From positions 310,001 through 374,000 of the forward strand of contig NZ_JOEI01000018.1 of assembly GCF_000718095.1 (NCBI RefSeq): a stretch of DNA of 64,000 bases. The letters are read 5' to 3'. A program made the position numbers and the translations under genes. A model generated the notes under the pieces. That model made no database searches. It was not told the DNA's origin and saw only the letters and a list, made by a program, of their open reading frames with translations. How positions within the stretch are numbered: position 1 is the first letter of the stretch; the number at the start of each line of letters is the position of its first letter. Origin of the DNA: Streptomyces scopuliridis RB72. GTDB lineage: Bacteria; Actinomycetota; Actinomycetes; Streptomycetales; Streptomycetaceae. Below are positions 44,560 to 53,613 of the stretch, one piece after another.

Positions 44560-45459
44560 ATGGACTACGAGTTTCTCTTCATCGTGGACGGAGTCAGTGT
44601 GGACGACGACGTAGCGGTCGGCGTCATCTTCGACGAGTTCGACGGGCTGCTCACCCGCCACCGCAGCAAGCACCTGCTCGACGTGGCGGCGGAGGGTGAC
44701 AGCGCGATCGACGCGGCGCACCGCCTGGTTGTCAGACTTCACCGGGAGCTGCCCGCTCTGCGCCTGCTCAGACTGGACCCGGATCTGGTCGGTGTCTCGG
44801 ACATCGCGGAGCGGGCCGGACGGAGCAGGCAGAACGTTCTCCAATGGGTGAACGGGGAGCGGCTTCAGGCCGCGCCGGCGTTCCCCGAGCCGGAGGGCAC
44901 GGTCGGACGCTCCCTCGTATGGCGCTGGGCCGAGGTCAATGCCTGGCTGGCGGACATTGGGGAGAAGAGCGGAGACGCGGGGGCGACCCGGGAGGACGCC
45001 CTGTACATCGACTTCATGTTGCCGCGCTGGCGCCAGGTGCTCGATGACGGGTTGCCGATCGTGCGTACCGTGCACGCCACGAAGGTGGACGACGACCGTA
45101 CGGGAGACCGCGACGCTGTCGCCCAACTGCTGGAAGGCACGCTCTCCGCGCCTGGCGTACTGGAGCGGATTTCCGCCTTTCCCCGGGCAGAACGGCAACG
45201 GCTCACCGTGATCTGCGCCGTGCTTTCCGACCGGCTGACCACGGTGGCCGCACGGATAGCACGCGACGAGACCTGGGTGATCCTCGCGTACCAGGGGGAG
45301 GAGAGCGGGCTGTATCTCACGCCCGTCACCGCTCGCAGGGTGCCGGGTTCGCGGCCCGTCTCAGCGCTGGGGCTGGGCCCCGAGGCGACGGTGGGGGATC
45401 TGTTGCTGGTCATCGCGAACGGCAGCGTTTCACCGACCACACCCGTGACCGTCGCCTGA
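44560..45459 (+). CDS. HTH protein paired with the HicA-like gene
   Basis: 299-aa protein. Residues 1-75 form an alpha/beta domain (YEFLFIVDGVSVDDDVAVGVIF, HRLVVRLHRELPALRLL) of a kind seen in antitoxin-like proteins. Residues ~78-105 are an HTH: VSDIAERAGRSRQNVLQWVNGER. The C-terminal ~170 residues have no recognised motif; a helix-rich part (RDAVAQLLEGTL) and beta strands follow. The pairing with a small HicA-like gene suggests an antitoxin-regulator, perhaps with extra effector function. RBS GGGGGCGAAGG lies upstream. Confidence 0.6.
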   Translation: MDYEFLFIVDGVSVDDDVAVGVIFDEFDGLLTRHRSKHLLDVAAEGDSAIDAAHRLVVRLHRELPALRLLRLDPDLVGVSDIAERAGRSRQNVLQWVNGERLQAAPAFPEPEGTVGRSLVWRWAEVNAWLADIGEKSGDAGATREDALYIDFMLPRWRQVLDDGLPIVRTVHATKVDDDRTGDRDAVAQLLEGTLSAPGVLERISAFPRAERQRLTVICAVLSDRLTTVAARIARDETWVILAYQGEESGLYLTPVTARRVPGSRPVSALGLGPEATVGDLLLVIANGSVSPTTPVTVA

Positions 45460-45556
45460 CGGCGGCACACGTCGTTCCGTTCCGCATATTGCCGTTGAAC
45501 CGCCTCGACTTGAGCCCGAACGGAATCTGCCCACGCGTACCGTACGAAAGGAAGTC

Positions 45557-47776
45557 GTGCCGACCGCATTCGAGATCAGCGCCCGAGCGGTTCATCGAGC
45601 CGCCACCGTCCTGGACGAGCATCTCCAGGACGGCCTGCCCTTCCGGGAGCTCCGGCCGTTGATCCATCAGGCCGAGCCCTCGCTCGTCACCGACTGGGCC
45701 GCGCTCGGGCCGCTGGTGAAGACGGATATCGACAAGAACCTCAGCTACACCGCCACCGCGCTGACCAAGGCGGGCTGGCTGTCCCGGGCCAACCGGATCT
45801 GGCGGCTGACCGGGCTGGGCCGGCAGGCGCTCGTGGACTATCCCGACCCGGTGACCTTCCTCGCCGAGGCGCAGACCCGCTACGGCTACTGGCGCGAGCG
45901 GCGCGGCTCCTTCGACGCCGCGGCCAAGATTCTCTCCGAGCTGCCCGACGAGCGGTGGATCAGCGTCGAGGACCTCGCCGGGGAGTTCGACGTCGACGCC
46001 GAGGCGCTCGCCGCGTCCTTTCAGGGGACTCGCCCCGACGGCTGGCATCTGGCTCTCTCGGACGAGGGGGTGGCAGGCCCGGATCTGCTGTTGCCGCCCT
46101 CGGACATCGAGGCCTGGCGCCGGCTGCTGGAGCGGGACGAGCTGGATGACGAGGAGGGCTCCAGCCTCGACGTCGTACGGGCCCGGTCCGGCGCGCGACT
46201 CACCGCCGAGGAGCTCACCGCGCTGGTGCTGGGGGAGGAACCGGGACAGGAGAGTGTGCCCCAACGGCCCCGCAGGGTGTGGGTCATTCGGGGGAGGGGC
46301 CATGACGGGGCCAGTCTGATCAAGACGCTCTGGCGGGAGCAGGGCGTCGTGACCCTGTCCGCCGACCGGCTGCCCGCCCTCGCCCAGGGCACCGGACCGC
46401 AGCGCGTCCGCAAGGTCGTCGACGAGGCGTACTCAGGTGCGACAGCCGCTCGACGTGACCGGCAGGCCGAAGAGCTCTACACCTTCCTCTCCCGGATACA
46501 GGAGGGGGACATCGTGGTGTGCACCGACGGCCCCCACGCCTATCTGGGGGTGGTACGTGGGCCCGCCGTCCACTCCGCTCCCAGCGATGACGCGGCCCAC
46601 TTCACGCGGTCCGTCGACTGGCGGAACCTGAGTGAACCCCTCGACTTCGTCGGTGATCTGCCCGCCGAACTGATGGCCCGAGTGGTCGACGGTGATGCCC
46701 GTATCATCGATGTCAGCGAGTTCGCCACCCGGCTCGAACCACTGGTCGGGCCGGAGCCGGACCGTACCGCACCCGCTCCGGACATCGAGGCCGAACTCCC
46801 CGATGTCACCCAGGAACTGGCCGACCGACTCACCTTGTCCGACCCGGGCTGGCTCCAGGACGCGGTGGAACTCCTCCGTGGCAAGCCGCAGTTGATCTTC
46901 CACGGGCCGCCCGGCACGGGAAAGACCTACACCGCTCTCGCGCTCGCCCGGCATCTGACCGGGGGCAGCCCGAGCAACGTACGCCTGGTGCAGTTCCATC
47001 CGGCGTACAGCTACGAAGACTTCTTCGAAGGTTTCCGGCCCCGGACGCCGAAGAAGTCGGCATCCGACCCCATCCTCCCGGAGCGGGAGGGACCCGCCTC
47101 GACCGGCATCGTCTTCGATCTGGTCAAGGGACCTCTGCGCAGGCTCGCGGACACGGCGGAGGAGCGACCCGCCGAGGTTTTCGTGCTGGTCATCGACGAG
47201 ATCAACCGGGGCAACCTCGCCAAGGTCTTCGGGGAGATGTACTTCCTGCTGGAGTACCGGAAGGAGTTCGTCCATCTCCTCTACGGATCGGATGAAGGAC
47301 GCGGATTCCGGCTGCCGCCCAACCTCTACATCATCGGCACGATGAACACGGTCGACCGCACCGTGGCGCTGATGGACGCGGCCATGCGCCGGCGCTTCTC
47401 CTTCCTGGAGCTCCACCCCGACGAGACACCCCTCAAGGGGCTGCTGAGCTCCTGGCTCGACGCGAACAGCCTGCCTCAGCTCGGAGCACAGCTTCTCGAT
47501 GAGCTCAACCGCCGTATCGCCGCGGGACCCGGCGCCGACCGTGACTTCAGGGTCGGCCATTCGTATCTGATGCAGTCGATAGCGCAGGGTGGTGACCGGG
47601 CCCTCGATCTGCTCTGGCGTACCCAGATCATTCCTCTGCTCACTGAGCACCACTACGGCGAATCGATCGACATCCAGGAGACCTACGGCCTCGACGCCAT
47701 CAGGAAACACCTCGGCATCAACCCGTCGTCCGGGACCGCGGCCCCCGCACCTGACGCGTCGGCCGCCGACGTATGA
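45557..47776 (+). CDS. McrB-like GTPase with winged-helix and EVE-like domains
   Basis: 739-aa AAA+ protein of the McrB family, the motor of a modification-dependent (type IV) restriction system. The N-terminal ~95 residues look like the Mrr-type winged helix (LRPLIHQAEPSL, TKAGWLSRANRIWRLTGLGR). A middle part (WVIRGRGHDGASLIKTLW to EGDIVVCTDGPHAYLGVVRG, ~235-340) resembles an EVE/PUA modified-base reader. The C-terminal motor has Walker A G450-PPGTGKT457, D547-E-I-N-R-G and the McrB signature GTMNTVDRTVALMDAAMRRRF. Start GTG 45557 follows AAGGAAG. It overlaps the McrC-like start by 4 nt. Confidence 0.88.
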   Translation: MPTAFEISARAVHRAATVLDEHLQDGLPFRELRPLIHQAEPSLVTDWAALGPLVKTDIDKNLSYTATALTKAGWLSRANRIWRLTGLGRQALVDYPDPVTFLAEAQTRYGYWRERRGSFDAAAKILSELPDERWISVEDLAGEFDVDAEALAASFQGTRPDGWHLALSDEGVAGPDLLLPPSDIEAWRRLLERDELDDEEGSSLDVVRARSGARLTAEELTALVLGEEPGQESVPQRPRRVWVIRGRGHDGASLIKTLWREQGVVTLSADRLPALAQGTGPQRVRKVVDEAYSGATAARRDRQAEELYTFLSRIQEGDIVVCTDGPHAYLGVVRGPAVHSAPSDDAAHFTRSVDWRNLSEPLDFVGDLPAELMARVVDGDARIIDVSEFATRLEPLVGPEPDRTAPAPDIEAELPDVTQELADRLTLSDPGWLQDAVELLRGKPQLIFHGPPGTGKTYTALALARHLTGGSPSNVRLVQFHPAYSYEDFFEGFRPRTPKKSASDPILPEREGPASTGIVFDLVKGPLRRLADTAEERPAEVFVLVIDEINRGNLAKVFGEMYFLLEYRKEFVHLLYGSDEGRGFRLPPNLYIIGTMNTVDRTVALMDAAMRRRFSFLELHPDETPLKGLLSSWLDANSLPQLGAQLLDELNRRIAAGPGADRDFRVGHSYLMQSIAQGGDRALDLLWRTQIIPLLTEHHYGESIDIQETYGLDAIRKHLGINPSSGTAAPAPDASAADV

Positions 47777-49020
47777 GCGACGAACCGCCCATCTCGCTGA
47801 GGGAGGCGGACGACTGGTCCAGCCGTCCGCTGACCGAGGAACAGGCGCGGACGCTTGACGCCTCGGAGCTCGTGGACGTACGCCCGGGGCGCGTCACCGG
47901 GGAATGGCGGCTCAGGGCCAGAAACCAGGTGGGTGCCGTCCGGCTGGGGCGCGGTCGCGGCCATGTACGGTTGTCTATCGCTCCGAAGATGCCGGTGGAC
48001 CGGCTGATGTACCTCCTCGGCTATGCCCCGGACCGTCTTCTCTGGGACGAGGAGAGACAGCAGATCGACGTGGCTGCCCGCCCCGACCTGCTGCCGGCCG
48101 TGGCCCACGCGTTTTCCCGGGCGTCCCGGCGGGCGCTGCGCGCCGGGGTCCTGTTCGGCTACCGGGAGATCGAGGACACCCTCCCCGTGCTGCGCGGCCG
48201 GCTGAGAGGCGCAGCCCAGCTCGGGCGCCGTCCCGGGCTGGCGCTACCGCTGGAAGTGACCTACGACGATCACACCGCCGACATCCCGGAGAACCGGCTG
48301 CTGCTCGGCGCGGTCCGGCGGATGCTTCGGGTGCCTGGCGTGATCCCGGTGCACCGTCGCGAGTTGCAGGGGTTCGCCGCCCAGCTCGACGGGGTGACTC
48401 CGCCGGTGCCCGGCGCACCTCTGCCCGTATGGTCACCGACCCGCCTCAATCTGCGCTACCGGCCCGCTCTGTCCCTCGCCACGCTCATTCTCAGAGGGTC
48501 TTCGTACGAACTTGAGGACGGGCGGACCATCAGCGTGGACGGTCTGCTGTTCCGGATGTGGCAGGTGTACGAGGACTTCCTCTGCGGTGCGCTCGGCGAG
48601 GCCCTGGAACGGACCGTGGGAGGCAGGGCGGAACCCCGTGATCGTGACCACCACCTCGACACGGGGAAAGGCCACGTCCTCAAGCCGGACCTCGTCCACT
48701 ACCTGCCGGGTGCCGACGGCGTCCCCGTACCGTCCGTCGTGGTGGACGCGAAGTACAAAAGCGGCCCGGCCCGGGACGACCTCTACCAGATGCTCGCCTA
48801 CTGCGTACGGCTCGGACTCACGCAGGGGCACCTGGTCTACGCGTCCGGCCAGGAGGACGTGATACGGGTACCGGTGGCCGGGGGTGAGATCCGTCTGCAC
48901 CGCCATGCCCTGGACCTGGGGGTGCCCCATCAGGAGCTGAAGTCCCGGATCGACGGGCTGGCCGAGCTGATCATACGGAGTCGCGCGGAAGCCGAGTCGG
49001 GGCGGGTCGGCACCGCCTGA
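47773..49020 (+). CDS. McrC-like PD-(D/E)xK nuclease
   Basis: 415-aa McrC-family protein, the nuclease subunit recruited by McrB. The active-site pattern is L-K-P-D306...V-V-V-D325-A-K327-Y-K, matching PD-(D/E)xK. The N-terminal part (LSIAPKMPVDRLMYLLGYAPDRLLWD) is the McrC interaction region, and ENRLLLGAVRRML and MWQVYEDFL are family motifs. The start is in the stop of the McrB-like gene (ATGA), so subunits are made together. It would cut DNA with modified bases recognised through the McrB partner; the modification is unknown. Confidence 0.92.
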   Translation: MSDEPPISLREADDWSSRPLTEEQARTLDASELVDVRPGRVTGEWRLRARNQVGAVRLGRGRGHVRLSIAPKMPVDRLMYLLGYAPDRLLWDEERQQIDVAARPDLLPAVAHAFSRASRRALRAGVLFGYREIEDTLPVLRGRLRGAAQLGRRPGLALPLEVTYDDHTADIPENRLLLGAVRRMLRVPGVIPVHRRELQGFAAQLDGVTPPVPGAPLPVWSPTRLNLRYRPALSLATLILRGSSYELEDGRTISVDGLLFRMWQVYEDFLCGALGEALERTVGGRAEPRDRDHHLDTGKGHVLKPDLVHYLPGADGVPVPSVVVDAKYKSGPARDDLYQMLAYCVRLGLTQGHLVYASGQEDVIRVPVAGGEIRLHRHALDLGVPHQELKSRIDGLAELIIRSRAEAESGRVGTA

Positions 49021-49136
49021 TCCGATCGCGACGGGTCGGCAAGAGCTCCGGACGCCGATCAGTGAGCAGAACCGATGCGGGGCGGCCGCCCCGCCACGTA
49101 GTGCTGCGCCGTGACGAATCCCATTCCGTGTCGTTA

Positions 49137-49166
49137 GGGAAACGTACTTCCGGGAAATGTGCTTCC
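49137..49166. repeat. 15-bp tandem pair upstream of the broken ATPase
   Basis: GGGAAACGTACTTCC (49137-49151) and GGGAAATGTGCTTCC (49152-49166) are directly adjacent and 13/15 identical. They lie 34 nt before the probable start of the AAA pseudogene and could be an operator pair. Confidence 0.45.
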
Positions 49167-49199
49167 TTGAATGGGAGCCGGGTGACTGGGGAGAGGTCT

Positions 49200-50674
49200 G
49201 TGGGGCAGAGGCGGCACCAGCTCGCGAAGCCGGACGACATGTTCGACCGGGACTGGGAGTGGAGTGAGCTGACCGCCTTCGCGGCCGATGCCGGGCCCGA
49301 GGCCACCTTGGGTGTGGTGTCCGGTCGCCGCCGACAGGGGAAGTCCTTCCTGCTCGACGCGCTCGCGCGGGCCGGCGGTGGCTTCTACTTCTGCGCGTAC
49401 GAGGCGACGGAAGCCGAGTCGCTGCGCCGCTTCGGCGAGGAGCTGGCCGCGTACACCCGGAGCGTCGCGCCGCTGCGGTTCGACCGCTGGGAGGCGGCCG
49501 TCGACGCGCTGCTCGCGCTCGGCCGTGAGCGGCCACTTCCCGTGGTGATCGATGAATTCCCCTATCTCGCCCGTCACTCGCCGTCCCTGCCCTCTGTGCT
49601 TCAGGTCGCCTACGGGCCCCGTCGTCCGGAGCGTCTGGAGTCCCGTACCCGCCTTCTCCTGTGCGGCAGCTCGCTCGCATTCATGGGCGGGTTGCTCAGC
49701 GGTACATCGCCGCTGCGCGGCCGGGCGAGCCTGGAACTGGTTGTGCACCCGCTCGACTTCCGTAAGGCGGCCGAATTCTGGGGCATCGGCGATCCCCGGC
49801 TCGCCGTACTCGTCCATTCGGTCGTCGGCGGTACGCCAGCCTATCGGCGGGAGTTCGTACGGGACGACACCCCGTCCGGCATCGAGGATTTCGACGCCTG
49901 GATCTGCCGTACCGTGCTCTCGCCCCGCTCGCCCCTCTATCGGGAGGCGCGCTACCTGCTGGCCGACGAGTCCGATCTGCGCGACCGGGCGATCTATCAC
50001 TCCGTGCTCTCCGCGATCGCCCAGGGCCACCGCACATCGGGCCGTATCGCGAGCTTCCTCGCCCGGCCCACGGGCGATATCACGCACCCGTTGACCGTGC
50101 TCCAGGACTGCTGACTCGTGCAACGGCAGACGGACGCGTTCCGCAAGAACCGCAGCATGTACCAGGTCGCCGAACCGCTGATCAACTTCGACCATGCCAT
50201 CGTCCGGCCGAAGATTGCCATGCTGTGGCCGAAGCTGCCTGGCTGAGCAGCGGGCCGGGCTTCTTCCCCGCCGTGGTCGGTCCGCACTTCGAGCAGCTCT
50301 GCCGGGACTGGGTCGCCCACTTCGCGGCGCCCGAGACGCTCGGCGGTTTGCCGATCGACGTGTCGTACGGCACCGTCTCCGACCCGGCGAACCGAGCCTC
50401 GTACGAAGTCGATGTCGTGGTCCAGGGCGCTGTCGGCCAGGACAACGGGGTGTTGCTGGCGCTCGGCGAGTGCAAGTGGGGTCAGGTCATGGGGGTCGGA
50501 CATCTCGAACGGCTGCGAGGAATCCGGGATCTGCTGGCCGGGCGCGGCACGGATGTGTCGCAGGTCCGGCTCGTCTGCTTCAGCGGAGCGGGGTTCACCC
50601 CCGAGCTGTGGGCTGCTGAGGAGCGTGGCGAGGCTGTGCTCGTAGGGCTGGACCGGCTGTACGGCGGGGAGTGA
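49200..50674 (+). pseudogene. AAA family ATPase with DUF234 (broken)
   Basis: An AAA ATPase with DUF234 nuclease-like C-terminus, about 490 aa when intact. The Walker A is GRRRQGKS near residue 41, and the Walker B VVIDEF. At 50112-50114 the codon is TGA where similar proteins keep a Gly (LQD-C-G-L-V), so a G-to-T change is likely. The same frame then continues (QRQTDAFRKNRSMYQVAEPLI). Near 50220 a frame change is needed to read the rest (FFPAVVGPHFEQLCRDW, LALGECKWG), which has the nuclease-like E-C-K-W motif. GTG 49200 follows GGGGAGAGG. Inactive as it stands. Confidence 0.85.
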
Positions 50675-50829
50675 GCCCGTGCAGCGTTCGGCCGAGGCCC
50701 CTTTCTGTAGGGATCCCACAGGGTCCTCACCGAGGCGCTGTCAGGGGTCGATTCTCCGCGACGGGCACGGTACCGATAGGTTTTCGACGTACCAGACAGC
50801 TGGAAGACCGCTAGGGAAAGGCTGATCCG

Positions 50830-51549
50830 TTGAGCCGCTCGGTTCTCGTTACCGGAGGAAACCGGGGCATCGGCCTCGCCATCGCCCGCGCCTTCGCCGA
50901 AAACGGTGACAAGGTCGCCATCACATACCGGTCCGGCGAGCCGCCGCGGGCCCTGACGGAGCTGGGCTGCCTGGCGGTCCGCTGTGACATCACCGACAGC
51001 GAGCAGGTGGAGCAGGCCTACAAGGAGATCGAGGAGAAGCACGGTCCCGTGGAGGTGCTGGTGGCCAACGCCGGTATCACCAAGGACCAGTTGCTGATGC
51101 GGATGTCCGAGGAGGACTTCGCCTCCGTGCTCGACACCAACCTCACCGGCACCTTCCGTGTCGTCAAGCGCGCCAACCGCGCCATGCTGCGCGCCAAGAA
51201 GGGCCGGGTCGTCCTGATCTCCTCGGTGGTCGGGCTGCTCGGCTCGGCGGGGCAGGCCAACTACGCGGCGTCCAAGGCCGGTCTGGTCGGCTTCGCCCGC
51301 TCCCTCGCCCGCGAACTGGGCTCGCGGAACATCACCTTCAATGTCGTCGCGCCCGGTTTCGTCGACACCGACATGACGAAGGTGCTCACCGACGAGCAGC
51401 GCGCGGGCATCGTCTCGCAGGTACCGCTCGGCCGCTATGCGCAGCCGGAGGAGATCGCCGCGACGGTGCGGTTCCTCGCCTCCGACGACGCCTCGTACAT
51501 CACTGGAGCCGTCATTCCCGTTGACGGCGGATTGGGCATGGGTCACTGA
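50830..51549 (+). CDS. fabG: 3-oxoacyl-ACP reductase FabG
   Basis: 239-aa SDR enzyme of type II fatty-acid synthesis, reducing 3-oxoacyl-ACP to 3-hydroxyacyl-ACP with NADPH. Cofactor motif is TGGNRGIG (near 9-16), the NNAG-type motif is VANAG, and the active site is SS-V...Y-A-A-S-K (Ser, Tyr, Lys present). The start is a TTG at 50830, preceded by AGGGAAAGG. A TAGGTT box at 50777-50782 could be its -10. It is followed at 4 nt by fabI. Confidence 0.95.
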   Translation: MSRSVLVTGGNRGIGLAIARAFAENGDKVAITYRSGEPPRALTELGCLAVRCDITDSEQVEQAYKEIEEKHGPVEVLVANAGITKDQLLMRMSEEDFASVLDTNLTGTFRVVKRANRAMLRAKKGRVVLISSVVGLLGSAGQANYAASKAGLVGFARSLARELGSRNITFNVVAPGFVDTDMTKVLTDEQRAGIVSQVPLGRYAQPEEIAATVRFLASDDASYITGAVIPVDGGLGMGH

Positions 51550-51553
51550 TCAC

Positions 51554-52327
51554 ATGAGTGGAATCCTCGCCGGCAAGCGCATTCTCGTCACGGGTGTACT
51601 CACCGAGTCCTCCATCGCCTTCCACGCCGCCAAGGTGGCGCAGGAGGAGGGCGCGGAGGTCATCCTCACCGGCTTCGGCCGGCTCACGCTCGTCGAGCGC
51701 ATCGCCAAGCGGCTGCCCAAGCCCGCCCCGGTCATCGAGCTGGACGTCACCAACCAGGAGCACCTGGACGGGCTGGCCGACCGGATCCGTGAGTACCAGG
51801 GCGAAGGCGGTGCCGGCCTCGACGGCATCGTGCACTCGATCGCCTTCGGTCCGCAGGGCGCCTTCAACTTCCTTGAGGGCACATGGGAGGACGTCGGCAC
51901 CGCGGTGCAGGTCTCCGCGTACTCGCTGAAGTCGCTGACGATGGCCTGTCTGCCGCTGATGGGGCGTGGCGGCTCGGTCGTCGGGCTGACCTTCGACGCG
52001 CAGGTGGCCTGGCCCAAGTACGACTGGATGGGTGTCGCCAAGGCGGCGCTCGAATCCACCAACCGGTATCTCGCCCGCGACCTGGGTGCGCGGAACGTCC
52101 GCTGCAACCTGATCTCGGCCGGTCCGATCAAGTCGATGGCCGCGAAGTCCATTCCGGGCTTCGAGGAGCTCGCGGACGTGTGGAACCACCGCGCCCCGAT
52201 CGGCTGGGACCTCTCCGACCCGGAGCCGGCCGGCCGCGGTGTCGTCGGTCTGCTGTCGGACTTCTTCCCGAAGACGACGGGCGAGATCGTCCATGTCGAC
52301 GGTGGCGTGCACATGATGGGCGCCTGA
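51554..52327 (+). CDS. fabI: enoyl-ACP reductase FabI
   Basis: 257-aa NADH-dependent enoyl-ACP reductase, the last reduction of the elongation cycle. The family-typical segments are ILVTGVLTESSIAF (cofactor site), HSIAFGPQGAF, and the Y-x6-K active site in WPKYDWMGVAKAALE. The FabI/InhA-type specificity region SAGPIKSMAAKSIPGF is present. ATG 51554 is 4 nt after the FabG stop, so the two form an operon. A strong terminator follows. Confidence 0.95.
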   Translation: MSGILAGKRILVTGVLTESSIAFHAAKVAQEEGAEVILTGFGRLTLVERIAKRLPKPAPVIELDVTNQEHLDGLADRIREYQGEGGAGLDGIVHSIAFGPQGAFNFLEGTWEDVGTAVQVSAYSLKSLTMACLPLMGRGGSVVGLTFDAQVAWPKYDWMGVAKAALESTNRYLARDLGARNVRCNLISAGPIKSMAAKSIPGFEELADVWNHRAPIGWDLSDPEPAGRGVVGLLSDFFPKTTGEIVHVDGGVHMMGA

Positions 52328-52353
52328 CGCCCGTACTCGTACGCGTACGCCGG

Positions 52354-52390
52354 AAGCCGCGCGACCGTCCAGGAGACGGCGCGCGGCTTT
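52354..52390 (+). terminator. hairpin after fabI
   Basis: AAGCCGCGCG pairs with CGCGCGGCTT, with an inner CCGTC/GACGG stem and CAGGA loop, ending in TTT. It lies 26 nt after the fabI stop. Confidence 0.85.
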
Positions 52391-52507
52391 CGTGCGTGAC
52401 GGGCCCCGGACGGGTCCGTATCCGTCCGAGTCGAAAAGAGCGGCGACGCACCGCACACTGAGCGAACCGGGGTCATCCGGTCATCGTGGGGGTGGAGGTG
52501 TGTGCGT

Positions 52508-52861
52508 ATGCGCCCGCTGCGTCGCCGTACGTCGGCGCTCACGACAGCCGCTCTGCTCACGACGGGACTCGCGGTCTCCCTGACGGGCGTGCCGGGCGCC
52601 GGAGCCGTCGCGAGCCGAGGCGACCCCGACCGCTTCCACGCCTCTTGCCGTACGGCCATAGAGGGCTCGCGCGCCACCGCGTCCTGCCACAACCCGTATC
52701 CCCAGACCGACCGGATCCGGCTGCATGTGGAGTGCGCGCGCTGGTGGGACATCGACGCCGACAGCGCGCCCGTGGACGTCGGGCCGGCCGGGTACGCGGA
52801 GCTGACGGACCGGTGCTGGAAGGAGATACGCGAGGTGTGGGTCACCCATGAGCGGCCCTGA
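52508..52861 (+). CDS. small secreted protein, 117 aa
   Basis: Unknown function. A signal peptide is clear: RPLRRRT then TTAALLTTGLAVSLTG and an Ala-rich cleavage region (VPGAGAVA). The mature ~75 residues contain four Cys (FHASCRT, ASCHNP, HVECARW, TDRCWKE) likely forming two disulphides, in a compact beta-rich domain. GGAGG ends 9 nt before ATG 52508, which decides this start over GTG 52502. It is monocistronic. Confidence 0.75.
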   Translation: MRPLRRRTSALTTAALLTTGLAVSLTGVPGAGAVASRGDPDRFHASCRTAIEGSRATASCHNPYPQTDRIRLHVECARWWDIDADSAPVDVGPAGYAELTDRCWKEIREVWVTHERP

Positions 52862-52887
52862 GGGACTCCTCCGGTACCGGGCGTGAC

Positions 52888-53562
52888 TCAGACCCGTTCC
52901 CCCAGACAGCCGAGGCCATGGCTCGCGGCCTCGGCCCCCGCCGTCTCCACATCGCCCGCCCGGATCGCCGCCACCAGCCGCGCGTGGTCCATATGGTTCT
53001 CCGGCCGCAGCTCCCGCCCCACGTTGTCGCGGAGCTGGTCGCGCACCAGCTGGCCCAGATCCGCGTAGACCGCGGTCAGCACATCGTTGTGCGAGGCCGC
53101 GACGACCGCCATGTGCAGGCTCGCGTCGGCCATGACGAACACCTCCGCGTCGCCCGAGGCCCACGCCTCCTCGCGCCGGGCGAGCAGCGTGTCCAGCTGC
53201 CGCAGGTCCCGGTCCGTACGGCGCTCCGCCGCCATCCGCGCGGCCGACGACTCCAGCGTGGAGCGCAGCTCGACGACATGCCGGGGATCGGCGGTCGCGA
53301 ACCTGCGGTGCATCACCCCCGCCAGCTCGCTGGTCGCGACGACATACGTCCCCGAGCCCTGCCGGATGTCCAGCAGACCGTTGTGGGCGAGCGCGCGCAC
53401 CGCCTCACGGACGGTGTTACGGGCCACGCCGAGCAGCTCGACCAGCTCGGGTTCGGTGGGGATACGTGAGCCCACCGGCCATTCGCCCGAGGTGATCTGA
53501 TTCCGCAGCTCGGTGATCACTTGGTCGGAGAGCGCGGAGCGGCGGGGGGAGTTCAGCGGCAT
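52888..53562 (-). CDS. FadR/GntR family regulator
   Basis: 224-aa GntR regulator of the FadR (FCD) subfamily. The N-terminal winged helix has LSDQVITELRNQITSGEWPVGSRIPTEPELVELLGVARNTVREAVRALAHNGLL. The C-terminal all-helical FCD domain keeps the metal-type ligands: D and H near ADASLHMAVV, and H in NHMDHARLVAAI. GAGGAG precedes ATG 53562. It is divergent from the CynX/NimT permease, with a candidate operator in the 51-nt gap, so it probably controls that gene and itself. Confidence 0.9.
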   Translation of the reverse strand: MPLNSPRRSALSDQVITELRNQITSGEWPVGSRIPTEPELVELLGVARNTVREAVRALAHNGLLDIRQGSGTYVVATSELAGVMHRRFATADPRHVVELRSTLESSAARMAAERRTDRDLRQLDTLLARREEAWASGDAEVFVMADASLHMAVVAASHNDVLTAVYADLGQLVRDQLRDNVGRELRPENHMDHARLVAAIRAGDVETAGAEAASHGLGCLGERV

Positions 53563-53573
53563 GGTGCTCCTCG

Positions 53574-53583
53574 TTGTGGACAA
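53574..53583. promoter_or_regulatory. candidate FadR-type operator
   Basis: TTGTGGACAA at 53574-53583 has TTGT/ACAA arms around GG, matching the TNGTNNNACNA-like site of FadR-class GntR proteins. It lies in the 51-nt gap between the regulator and the permease genes. Confidence 0.5.
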
Positions 53584-53613
53584 CCAATCATCCCATGATT
53601 CTATGATGGCTCC

